Source: Numida meleagris
Lineage: Eukaryota; Chordata; Aves; Galliformes; Numididae
DNA: 64,000 bases
Reading direction: 5' to 3'
NCBI RefSeq assembly: GCF_002078875.1
Contig: NC_034409.1
Coordinates: 102,038,671-102,102,670, forward strand
Part shown: one piece after another, positions 51,781 to 61,752 of the stretch
Position numbering within the stretch: the first letter of the stretch is position 1
How the letters are laid out: every line of letters begins with the position of its first letter
Notes under the pieces: model-generated
What the model saw: only the letters and a program-made list of their open reading frames with translations
The model's database searches: none
Told to the model about the DNA's origin: nothing
Made by a program: the position numbers and the translations under genes

Positions 51781-51816
51781 GAGCATGAGTCAACAGCTGA
51801 GCATGAGTCAACAGCT
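51781..51816 (+). repeat. Exact 18-bp tandem duplication carrying TGAGTCA twice
   Basis: The unit GAGCATGAGTCAACAGCT occurs at 51781-51798 and 51799-51816 without a mismatch. Each copy contains a perfect AP-1 core (TGAGTCA), the palindromic centre of Maf-recognition elements, although the flanks are only partly MARE-like. It lies in intron 4 of BACH1, immediately before a CR1 fragment. Confidence 0.9.
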
Positions 51817-51819
51817 TGT

Positions 51820-52293
51820 CGGAACTGAAAAAAGGCTGTCAGCATCCTGGGCTGTATAAACAGGAGCACAGCCAGTGGTTTGAAGGCAGTGATTGCACTC
51901 TATACTTAGTAATCATAAGGTTGAATCTAGAATACCGTGCCTGATTTTGCCCCTGCCCTCCCTGTGCCAAATGGTCCTCCACTCCTATCCTTGGAGTGGG
52001 GTTAGGAGAGGGTCCCCAGGATGGTCAGCGTTGAAGTACTTTTTGAGAAGACGCAGACAAAATAGGGTTGCTTCTGCCTAGAGAAAAGATAGCTGTGGGG
52101 AGACATAATAGCCACCTCCCTGTTTCTCTGGGAAGACATCAAGATGATATATGCCCTGTCCCTGAAGGTGCTCAAGGCCAGGTTGTATGGGGCCACTGGC
52201 AGCCTGATCTGGTGGGTGCCAGCCTTGCCAAAAGCAGGAGGTTGGAGCTCAATGATCTTTAAGGTCCCCTCCAATTGAAACCATTCCATGATA
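51820..52293 (+). mobile_element. Old CR1 LINE fragment, sense
   Basis: Diverged but recognisable: 'tcagcatcctgggctgtat', 'gggtccccaggatggtcagc', 'gaaggtgctcaaggccagg', 'gttggagctcaatgatctttaaggtcccct' and 'accattccatgat'. Confidence 0.8.
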
Positions 52294-52299
52294 TAGACA

Positions 52300-52598
52300 T
52301 TAGGAATGGGAGTACTCCAGCTTTCCAGTCGGGGGGGGGGGGGGGGAAGGACACTGTCATAAATAAAAATTGTAGGTTTCAATTGGACATATGGAAAATC
52401 TTTTTCTAATGGGGATAGGGAGATGGTGTTGAGGTAACCCATACAAATTATGTAGGCTCTGTCCTAGGAGGTCTTTATCACAGTACTGGACAAAGCCCTG
52501 AGCAGCCTGATCTTGTCCAGAGCTGATGTTGTTTTGAGCAGGAGACTGGACTACAGACCTCCTGAGGTACCCTATCACCCAAGTGATTCTCTGAATTT
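52300..52598 (+). mobile_element. Second old CR1 LINE fragment, sense
   Basis: It contains 'ttcaattggacatatggaaaatc', 'gaggtctttatcacagtactgg', 'gagcagcctgatcttgtc', 'actggactacagacctcctgag' and 'caagtgattctctgaa', in CR1 3' order. It sits directly behind the previous copy and includes a G16 run. Confidence 0.7.
52331..52346 (+). repeat. G16 homopolymer
   Basis: Sixteen consecutive G residues on the transcribed-RNA-like strand of BACH1 intron 4; able to form a G-quadruplex and likely length-variable. Confidence 0.95.
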
Positions 52599-54752
52599 GA
52601 AACTTAAGTTAATCTCCACTTACATGTAAAGAAAAAGGTGACTCCTTGTTGAATTGTTACCTAGGAGAATTAAGTTTTATCCTTTCCCTTGGTTATCTGT
52701 ACAGATTCTGTCATCTTGAACCTTGTGCTGGGTGGGATGGAGTTAATGCTTCCTGCTGCAGCCCCTATAATGGTGTGCTCTGCACTTGTATCTAGAACAG
52801 CATTGTTATCACAGCCCCCTCACCCTCCCAAGTCATATCATCCCTCACTCTTCTTTGAGGAGCAGAAGTGAGAGAGCAGTGTGCTAGGGTTTTAATTGGT
52901 CATTGGTGTGAAACCGCCACAGACCTTACACAGTATTTGCTTATTGTCCTTTCAGGCAAGCCTATGAATTCTTATTGCTCACTAATGTTCTGTATTTGGG
53001 AATATATGTGGACCACTCAGAGAGAGGTTAGCTGCTTTGAAACAGCTCTTGCAGAACACTTGTGTACATTGACCTGCCTTGTACTTTCTTGCATCAAATT
53101 TGCATCAGAGTTTTAAACTAAAGGTACTTGTGAGGGGGAGCAGAGTAAAGGACAGCTGGCCTTGAAGGTGCCGTAGCTCAGGAGGAGGATGTGGCAGTGA
53201 TTAACAAACCATAGCAGTGGTCTAAGAAATGGTGACTGAGATCTTGTTACATATGCTGTAGCAAAGGGAAGAAATGTGTGAACTAAACAGATTCCTCACC
53301 AGAAGTAGTAGATGTTTCCAATTTCATGATTGTTATGACTTTGTAACTAGTTACCATTACTTTACAGTATTAATAATGCTGCTAAAATAAAATAATATTG
53401 AAATGTATTAACTTACTAACAACTTCAGATGGGGATAGGGAACTTCGACTGGAGAAAATATTTGAGTGTTGAAGTTTTGTGTTGAGTAATAATCCAGATT
53501 ATTTCATCAGTCCATATTACACAGCTGAGTGCCTCTGCATACCCAAAATTTGCATAAGGTGATTTCAGATTAGGAGATGTGGCAACAGCTGCACTCTTTT
53601 CGAATCATTTTAGGCAAAAGGGGACTGGCAGCAACTGCTTTCTTTGCGGAGTGCCACTTCACACTAGTGAATTCTTTCTGAAAACTGTAGAAGCTGCATT
53701 ATGAGTTTCTCCTGTAAGAGAGAATGTGAGAAGAACTAAAAATAATTCATCTTTCTAAGAATGAATTGATATAGCAATAAGGTAACCCAGGATAAATATA
53801 TATTTCTTGAAAGCTATTTAAAGCTTTATGTAGAAACTGAAATTTGTCTTCAGAACTCTGCCTTTTGTAGTTATCTGTCAAACTTGGTGTGTATTTCTTT
53901 CTTCTTTCAACTACTTCTTTTATGATCCTCTTTGTTTCCTGTCCTCTTTCCTCATTTTTCTTCTGCTTCTGCCGCCCTGTGTTTGAGTTGTACCTGTTCA
54001 GAGCAGTTTTCTACCTGAGAAGTATCTGCCATTCTTAAGCATATTTGTCTAAACAGAACTTCAGCATTTCGCTTGCATTCCCCTGCTCTAACAGAGGTTA
54101 CCTGCCTGTTGGCACTACAATTCTTATCTCTTGAATTCACTATTCTGTCTGTCATCTATCTTTATGTTCTAGTGTTTTAATCAGCGCCCTGAAGTAAACT
54201 GTGAATTGCTGCATTTCCAGAGAAAATACTTTGTCCACAATTTTAGCATGTTTTGTTTCTTTAACTTTTCTATTTGCTTTAAAACACATCTGATCTCCAT
54301 TGTTTGTTCTGTGGCACTTCTCGAGAATTAAATTTTTCAACTAACAGTAGCATCAATACTGAAAATGTGATGCCTGGTTTCCAGTATTTACATTTAAATC
54401 TCTATGGAAACTGGGCTGTTTAAAGTTTAGTTGACCTGGGGGTAGCAGTTTAGATGTGTTCTCCTATAGAATTAGTGTTTTGGGAGTATTTACAGTAAGT
54501 GGAGCTAGGTTTTATTAAATAAGTAAATTTCATTATTTTGGCTGTCAGCATTAGCTTTGAAAAATTTTATGCCCGAAAAAATACCTTCAGGTAGCTGAGC
54601 TGACACTTCAAGATAGGGTAGAGTTTTTCTTTTAGTAGTCATTTGGTTTTGTTGCTGATGATCTTCACAGTGCTGAATTCCTTCTGTTTCAGCAGACCGT
54701 ATTATTTACAGCCCTGTTAAAATGTAACTAAAGCTATTTTTATTTTTTGCAG

Positions 54753-55214
54753 CAAAATGAGAAGGAAAACTTGCTGAAGGAGAGAAACCTCATTTTGTCA
54801 ACTCTGGGTGAGACAAAGCAGAATCTGACCGGTCTCTGCCAGCAGGTGTGTAAGGAGGCAGCCTTGAGTCATGAGCAAATACAAATACTTGCAAAATATT
54901 CTTCCTCAGATTGTCCACTTTCATTTTTATTCCCGGAGAGAGAACGAACGGCTCCACCTGAGAGCGAGCTCGCGACACCAGCAACTACAGAGTTAGTAGA
55001 TGGTCTTTCAAGTGTTATGCCTGCAAGTGAGCAGAGTTCTTGTTATCAGTGTGTGAAAGGTGTGTGTGATGCAACATACGATCAAGTACAAGAACTACAT
55101 CCAGTTTCTGTAAGAACATTGGAAAAAACTTCACTTGCGGAACAGTGTGGACAGAGTGGTGCTATCACAGACTTCTGTCAGCAAATGACTGATAAATGCA
55201 CTACAGATGAGTAA
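54753..55214 (+). CDS. BACH1: BACH1 coding exon 5: leucine zipper and C-terminus
   Basis: Residues 614-766, stop TAA at 55212-55214. QNEKENLLKERNLILSTLGE continues the heptads of the leucine zipper begun in the previous exon. ETKQNLTGLCQQVCKEAALS and IQILAKYSSSDCPLSF (Cys-Pro at Cys667) are strongly conserved BACH1 segments. A variable stretch follows, and the protein ends SGAITDFCQQMTDKCTTDE, the conserved tail linked in mammals to subcellular localisation. The acceptor is TTTTTTGCAG at 54752. The predicted full length of 766 aa is somewhat longer than the roughly 736 aa of human BACH1; the extra residues lie in the disordered regions. Confidence 0.97.
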   Translation, partial: QNEKENLLKERNLILSTLGETKQNLTGLCQQVCKEAALSHEQIQILAKYSSSDCPLSFLFPERERTAPPESELATPATTELVDGLSSVMPASEQSSCYQCVKGVCDATYDQVQELHPVSVRTLEKTSLAEQCGQSGAITDFCQQMTDKCTTDE

Positions 55215-55258
55215 ATCTATTCTCTTCCCATTGCCAGCTTCTCAACATTGCAGCTTAA

Positions 55259-55264
55259 AATAAA
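55259..55264 (+). terminator. BACH1: Proximal poly(A) signal candidate of BACH1
   Basis: AATAAA only 45 nt after the stop codon. Use of this site would remove nearly all of the 3'UTR, including all 8-mer miRNA sites. Confidence 0.35.
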
Positions 55265-55268
55265 ATTG

Positions 55269-55275
55269 AGCATTA
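55269..55275 (+). promoter_or_regulatory. miR-155 7mer-m8 seed match
   Basis: AGCATTA, complementary to miR-155 nucleotides 2-8, followed by T rather than A. It lies just behind the proximal poly(A) hexamer, so it would only be present in longer isoforms. Confidence 0.55.
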
Positions 55276-56578
55276 TTGTGAGGTAATTTACTAAGTGGAA
55301 GGAAAGATGAATATTTCTTATAAAACTGTATGGAGAATTACACAGCCATTATTGGCAAGCTTCAGTTTGCTCTGTGTAGTTCTGGAGTGTAATTTGTATG
55401 TGTCAGCCTTGGAGCTTTTTTCTGTGTGGTGATGGCAAGGAATGTTCAAGTAAGTTGTTTGGAAGTATAAACTTTGTGCACAGATGTTGATTCGTGAGGA
55501 ATATAAGTAGCCTTCACTCTGGTTTATGCCACAGTACCCAATGCCACTCTACATCTCAAGAAAACGTTCCTGACAGACATTTATCGTAATGACTTCTATA
55601 CATGGAGTGCTTTTCTCTTTAAGATGTCTCTTTATTTTTCTTTTTCTCTCTGTCAGACAAACCTTAGGAAGCATATATAGCTCTGTAAATGTTTATTTTA
55701 TAGATGAGTTAAGATAACAACATGACAGTTGGAGGAGATTCTGGCAAATGCTCTCTAGAACAGCTCATTGCTTCCTGCTGTTCCCATCCCTGTACCAGAG
55801 CCAGCTTTTGTTGAATATTTGTCTTAGCTCTCCCATGTGTAGTTAAGATGACTGGAAAAGCAAAGGTGCTGCAGCATACTGCTCTCTTCTCTGGTTTTTG
55901 TGTGAGAAATAACAGCATACTACAAAAGGAAGAAATTTGATAAAATTCTTTGTTTTTACAGCATGCATTGGATCCTCTGGCATCTGAATCCCAGGTGCTT
56001 GTTAAAATTCCTTGATGTACAGTGACGTTCTGTCCTAGCACCCATTGAGCTTATTGCTGTTTGTGGTGAATTGGAATCAAAGTATTGTGAAAGATAAAGG
56101 ACAGTTATCATTTTTATTAAAGTAGTCAGGCACAAATTCTTCATAACCTGAGTGCCTGATTGCATTTTAAGTAATCTGTGTTTTTGTTCTGTGATCACTG
56201 GGACCAGTAAAGATCTATTTCAAAATTTAATCTTCAGAATGCATTTATGGCTAAACCTGTAGTGCATTTTCAGTGGCTTGTGTTGTAAGTATAAATGTGT
56301 AAGAAGTATAACAGGGAAAAGAGCTGTAAAGATGACTTCCACTTCATTTGTGAAGGAGAAATTCAGCCGCTAAGATAAAAGAAATGTAAAGTAATCCCTT
56401 TTTTAATTTAAGATTTTTACGTGGAAGTAGATGCCTATTGTATACTGATGATTCTTTGTTACTTAAATGTTATTCTCACACCAGAACTAAGTATTGAACC
56501 TCACCACAGAAAACTTTTGGTTTTGCTGGTTTACAAAACATGAAGAATCTTTTACAAGCCAGTGGAATTCTTCATTTC

Positions 56579-56586
56579 CTACCTCA
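56579..56586 (+). promoter_or_regulatory. let-7 8-mer seed match
   Basis: CTACCTCA, a full 8-mer match to the let-7 seed. BACH1 is an experimentally reported let-7 target in mammals; the presence of the site here is read directly. Confidence 0.65.
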
Positions 56587-56754
56587 GAATGTGTATTAGC
56601 TGTTTGTGTCTTCGAGTGCATGTATAGTAGGCAGCAACTAGAGCAAAGGACTATTGTAAATACTGCTTTGCAGATTTATCTTGCAGTGAGACAAAACTTG
56701 CTGAAGAAACTTCTTGGCAAAGTTTTTTTTTCTCTTCCTCTTACTAGGTAACAT

Positions 56755-56762
56755 AGCATTAA
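56755..56762 (+). promoter_or_regulatory. miR-155 8-mer seed match
   Basis: AGCATTAA, a full 8-mer match to miR-155. Its last two bases are the first two bases of the AATAAA at 56761-56766. BACH1 is an established miR-155 target in mammals. Confidence 0.7.
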
Positions 56763-56766
56763 TAAA
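56761..56766 (+). terminator. BACH1: Internal poly(A) signal candidate of BACH1
   Basis: AATAAA overlapping the miR-155 8-mer, about 1.55 kb after the stop. Usage is unknown. Confidence 0.4.
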
Positions 56767-56864
56767 TATGTTAAGACTATCAGGCCACTTATTTAAAACA
56801 AAAATTAAAATTGATGGATTTCAGTAGTACTTCTCTTAACCAGCACCTAATACAAGTGACTACA

Positions 56865-56872
56865 CTACCTCA
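56865..56872 (+). promoter_or_regulatory. Second let-7 8-mer seed match (overlaps a miR-196 7-mer)
   Basis: CTACCTCA again. The overlapping ACTACCT at 56864-56870 matches the miR-196 seed, another reported mammalian BACH1 regulator. It lies beyond the hexamer at 56761. Confidence 0.65.
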
Positions 56873-57429
56873 CCTGTGGGATTGAAGGTTAGTTCAAATC
56901 TCTAGTAATATTCTTAGATTTTCATTATATATCATTACTTTATGGGGAAGATTTATGTTAATGGAGCATAGCTTGTATAAATCACAGTGCTTGCAGTGAT
57001 TGAAATTCAGAAATAAGTACTTTATTGTGGACATAATGAAACTTCTACTAGTTTGGAAATACTCAGATAATTGAATTGAAATTATTTTACATGAACAGCA
57101 TTTACGTGTGTTGATCCCGTATGTGCATTACTCATGAAGCTCTGTGTCTGTTCTCCAGCATCTGTTTATTTCTGATTAATTTAATACTGCCTCCTTCATG
57201 TGCTGCCATCATGGGCAGTATATTAAGCGTCTATTTTTCTTGTTGGTTTGCTTTTTAAGTAATATTAAAAACAAAGTCCCAAACCTTCTACTGTCCATAT
57301 GTAACATCACTTTTTAAAGTTGGTGATATTCTGAAATGACACGGATAATGACATGAAAGCGTTATCCTATAACACGTGTACTTTAAAATGGGATTTCTTG
57401 GGTTAGATATATTTGTTATGAATTGATTG

Positions 57430-57665
57430 AGCATATATGTAGAGAATAACTGGCTGGGAATACAAATGAATCCAGTGGCCCTAACCCCTGGTTCACCCGG
57501 CTGTGGATGAAACAAGGTCCGCGATGACCAAGTCCCAGAGGGTAGACCGTCCACCAAAAAGAGTTGTGCTCCATTGCCACGGTCTGATCAGCCATGTCTG
57601 AATTCCATCTGGCAAACACTGCGGGGCTTCCCGTGCAGAAGTAACGGCTGTTATGTCACGTCGGG
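57430..57665. other. CpG-rich block of unknown origin in the BACH1 3'UTR
   Basis: Sampled 60-bp segments are about 53-58% G+C and the block has about ten CpGs between 57490 and 57665, against AT-rich sequence on both sides. It is open on the minus strand for 67-89 codons in two frames, but I recognise neither protein, nor any ncRNA, nor a transposon end. Short hairpins such as GGTC-CGCGAT-GACC occur. Confidence 0.5.
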
Positions 57666-58013
57666 TTATGATAAAATTAATGTCATGTATTTAATCCTAC
57701 GATGAACATGATGAAGTTGAAGGGTAGGCTCTTGCCTAACCAGCTGTATCTAAATTTGTAAAATATTTATTTAATACACTAGACACACAAGTTGCATGTT
57801 GACTTCTATAGGCTATACCATCAACTTGCAAAAGTTAAAAATGAATGACAGTTTTATGATACTGATTCTCAGGTAAATGTTTTGGAGTTGTTGTTTTTTC
57901 CAGTAAAGAAATATTCAATTTTGAAATTGTAAAATACTTTGTTAAAGCATGTTTTAAGTACTTTGGACAGAATATCTTAAAGCCATAAGAGTATGATGGC
58001 ATACAGATTGTAA

Positions 58014-58083
58014 AATAAACAGATAATTACAACAGTTGATTTTGTATCTTTCATAATTCAATATTTTCTAAGACTACAATAAA
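58014..58083 (+). terminator. BACH1: Distal BACH1 poly(A) signals (pair)
   Basis: AATAAA at 58014-58019 and again at 58078-58083, with a T-rich element (CTTTTTTTGTAC) about 30 nt after the second. This is the best-looking distal cleavage region. Confidence 0.55.
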
Positions 58084-58100
58084 AACCACTATCCTTTCTA

Positions 58101-61100
58101 CAAAGGCTTTTCTTTTTTTGTACAAATCTTATGCAGTGAGAATGTTTACTGGTGAAGTTGCTTGATCCTATAGCAGATGCTTCATTAGAAGTGAACGCTG
58201 TCATTGCTGGGGAGAAGGCTGGAAAGTATGGTGATTAGAAGCCTTAACGTGCTGCTTTTAGTTGGTAGGGCAGTAGCTGCTTTTGCTGAAGGATGGTTTT
58301 GTTGATGAAATTCGTAATCACTTGGATTTAGGTTGTAGGTGTTCTGTGCATTTCTTGGCTTTAAAAGTCAAGATGTTAGCTTTTACAAGGATGTTACTGT
58401 GGTTCCTCTTTGAGGAAACAAATCTCAATGCAAGACCGTGATATGTTCTCTTAACCTTCTCTTGATATTCAGCAGGAAACGACTGCAGTGAAAGCTAAAA
58501 AGGGTACGTATGACAGAGAACAGTACTGTACACTTAGTTCTGCCTCTGGATCTTTTTTTGGGAGGCAAGAAATGAGGAACTGCTGATAAATGGCACTCTT
58601 TTATATGTGAGTACTTCAGTTTTTATCTGACCATGACAGGGCTAAGGAAAATTTAGTAAGAAACTTGTTTGAAATAGTAACCATTGTTCTAATGTTGAAA
58701 AGGTGACAGTATGCCTACTCTAATTGTAGCTGGTTCTTTTTCTGAACACGTTTGGTCAGTGTTCTGGCAGAGGATTCCGTGTAAACAAAATAGTAGATCT
58801 GCACAGAACGAATTTTGTCCATTTTCGGCGCAGAAAGAGAAGCTGGAGCTTTATGGCTGTTTGCTCTTACATTATTTGCTTATTGATTTCCTCTTTTTCA
58901 TTTTTGTTCCTCAAAAGAATGAGCCCCAAAAATGTGCAGTTCAAATTCAAAACCATGTGTTTTTTTTAAATTCCAGTACATTAAGACTTACTTTCAGTTA
59001 AATTTCTGTGCATGAGACTAGAGGGGGGAAAAAAGGGGAAATGAGCCATTTAAGCAAAACTTTAAATGAAGTCTTTAAGCATGTGTTATGTTCTTAGATC
59101 TCTTAAATTTACATATGCTATGCAAACTTTCTTATTACTATTTTTAATCTTTTTTTTCTTGCAAATACTAATCTGACAACATGTGGGCACTAATTTTGCT
59201 AATAAAGCTATCAGTTTTCTTTCCACCTTTAGATAACTGGGACAGCAGTGAAAACAGTGTTCATCTCTGCTTGAGACTTTAGAAACAAGCAGGATGTTTA
59301 AACAAACATTTCTGGGAATGGTGGGGTATGAAGGTCCAGGTAATGGCGTTTGCTGCTGGGAAATGTCATGGCAGTTTTATTTTTAAACCTCATTTTCCTG
59401 TTGAGTGAGGAAAGATTCAAGGTAAAACTTGTCAGAAGCGCAAACTAGAACCTAATATTTTTTTCGTTTTGTGGAGGTGTGTTATGGAAAGCTCAGGTTG
59501 ACTTTTCCATCCCTACTGCACTATTTCAAAGAAAACTAGAAATAAAAACACTCCTAGCAATGGTCATTCTATACATGGTGTAGCTTACTAAGGATGCTAT
59601 TTAAAACATGGTAATGTGTTTAAAAAAAAACACTACATGTTAATATATGGTAGGTGTTGTAGGTACACATACAAATGGTCTCTATCCAAAGAGATTTTAA
59701 TGGCTCTGCCGTCCATATTTGAATTGTGCACGTCATACACGTCCTTGCTGTATTTGAATCTGTGCTTGAGAGGAAGCTGAGGTGAGGGATGACTCAGAAA
59801 ATACTTCATTTTGGGAATGTTGAGCAAAGCAAACTGTTGCATGGTCAGTATTCACTAGGAAGTCTTGGAACTATTGAGGTTGTGTTTGTGAAGGTCAGTG
59901 GGCGTTGAATGTTTGGTTTTAAGTTTGGTTTTAGATGTGCTAGAACTGTAATTACCATCGGATACGAGTTTTCTTCATGTGCAGGTAGTGACTTATTTCC
60001 CCTTTCTGTTCATGAGAAACATTTTCTAAGTGCTGACACTGATGTAGAACTTCCATCTTTTTATATATCTACAGACTAGTAGATGATTCTGATGTTGTTT
60101 TTGTCAGTAAAGCCAGGAAGTGTCAGATTGTAGGAGAAAATTTGGTAATTTGTAGGATTTCCACATTGAATTCCCATTATTTTTCTAATGGGGAAAAGGG
60201 CTTTCTTCTCTGTTTTCATTGAAATATATTAAACATTCACTTACTAAAAAAGAAAAAATTAGCTTCTTGCAAATGTGTGTAATTTTATGAAGAGTCACCT
60301 TGAGAACAGAAAAAGCTTATTGCCCAAGTAATGCTACTTATCTAGTGTCTTTATTTCATCATTGGGTGTGATCTGTTTTCTTTTCCAAACTATAGATGGC
60401 AGCATAACACTATGTACTGCCTGCATCAAAGCGAGGACATGTTTATTGGTTAACAAGAAAGCAAAACAAAATTGAGCTGGTGGAAGAGTGAAATTAGATG
60501 GTTTTAAATAGCCATTTAGAATATGAATCTCAGTATCTAGCACTTCATCCTGCAGATTGTTTGATACTCGTGCACTTTCAGCAGATTAGTGATGTGAATG
60601 CGGTCTACTGCTTACCGGTGTTGTCATATTGTATTCAGATGTGAATTCCAGAAGCATCTATTTTGCTTTCATCTTTTCATTCCTCAAGTGTAGAGTATCT
60701 CATGGACTTGAATTCAAGGTAGAAATGAGAACAGCAGTAAAAATAATGAACAAAACATTTCCCGAGGCTTTCCACTTTGTGAATGTAATTAAGTTGGAGA
60801 GCACATTGAAGTTTGCCTTGGGGTCTAACCTAACAGCACGTTAGCACCTTTTTAGTGTTATTAATTATTACTGCTATTAGTCCAATTAATTTATTTAACT
60901 TCTAAAAAAGAAAAGGTCTTCAAATTAAGTGCTAGCATGAGGCCTTTTAAATATAAATAGGGACGGAACTAGATTATGGTTTGAAAATGAAGCTACTGTT
61001 TTCAAATCATATGATTTAGCTCTCAAACTAGCTCTGGTAGCATCACTGGTCTGTGGTCTGATACGCAAATTGACAAGAACTTTGTTCATTCTGGGCAGTA

Positions 61101-61574
61101 ATGGGAGATGGTTTCCCCAAAGTTGAGGATGGTTCTGTTGCCTCTTCCTTCCTGGTGGAGTGCCTTCTTCCTGGACTGTCATCTTGGATGCTGCTGAAGA
61201 CAACAAACACTGCTTTCAAACAAGCTAAAGAGTGCCAGGTGGTACCAGGGGTTTGGTATGAACACACAGAGCCACCCATGCTTTAGAATAAGAGATTTAC
61301 TGTCACTGATTTCTCGTAGCACAGACTGCATTGCTCAGCTGATGCAATCTAGCACATGCCTACAAAGAATTGGGAAGGAGAAAGAGTCAGCTGAGATAAA
61401 GCACATGCCTATGTTCAGTTTGTCTGCTGAGAAACTTCAGCAGTATCACAAGTGCTGATGTCAGAGGTTGCCAAATCAATTTTCAGGGTATATGTTGCAG
61501 AAGAATGAAGTTATACAATGGAATTTCAAAGACTAAAACTTTGTGTAGTTCTTAATTGCATGTGTAGATAAAAC
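58101..61574. other. Region downstream of BACH1, no gene seen
   Basis: It could begin with a further 3'UTR extension to the AATAAA at 59201. Otherwise it is AT-rich DNA without recognisable exons. The next gene expected by synteny with human (GRIK1, opposite strand) was not detected. Confidence 0.5.
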
Positions 61575-61752
61575 ACTGAAACACTTTGCCTGGAGAGGCG
61601 GTGGATGCCCCATCTCTGGAGACACTCAAGGTCAGGCTGAACAGGGCTATGGGCACCTGATGGAGCTGTAGGTGTCCCCGCTCACTGCAGGGGGTTGGAC
61701 CAGATGGCTTTTAAGGGTCCCTTCCAACTCAAATGATTCTGTGATTCTGTAA
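61575..61752 (+). mobile_element. CR1 LINE 3' fragment, sense
   Basis: It reads 'gtggatgccccatctctggagacactcaagg', 'gagctgtaggtgtccccg', 'gggttggaccagatggc', 'gggtcccttccaactca' and 'attctgtgattctgt'. It is the same subfamily as the copy at 6618-6780. Confidence 0.92.

Larger units (their letters stand above)
49801..54752 (+). other. BACH1: BACH1 intron 4 (about 5 kb)
   Basis: GTACGT donor and TATTTTTTGCAG acceptor. It contains an AATAAA at 50631, a tandem AP-1-like pair (51781-51816), two sense CR1 fragments and a G16 run (52331-52346). Two short overlapping minus-strand frames at 53952-54340 show no known family. Confidence 0.9.
55215..58100 (+). other. BACH1: BACH1 3'UTR (about 2.9 kb, end estimated)
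   Basis: AT-rich sequence after the stop. Candidate poly(A) signals lie at 55259, 56761, 58014 and 58078, so short and long isoforms are possible. It contains seed matches for let-7 and miR-155 and an unexplained CpG-rich block at 57430-57665. The distal end at about 58100 is inferred from the paired AATAAA hexamers followed by a T-rich stretch; another hexamer at 59201 could extend it. Confidence 0.7.

Noticed and set aside
53952..54340. Two overlapping minus-strand frames in BACH1 intron 4
   Set aside because: Short, AT-rich, overlapping by 4 bases by chance, with no family signature.
57473..57625. hAT-type DNA transposon with CAGTG...CACTG ends in the CpG-rich 3'UTR block
   Set aside because: Only five terminal bases match and no 8-bp target-site duplication flanks them.
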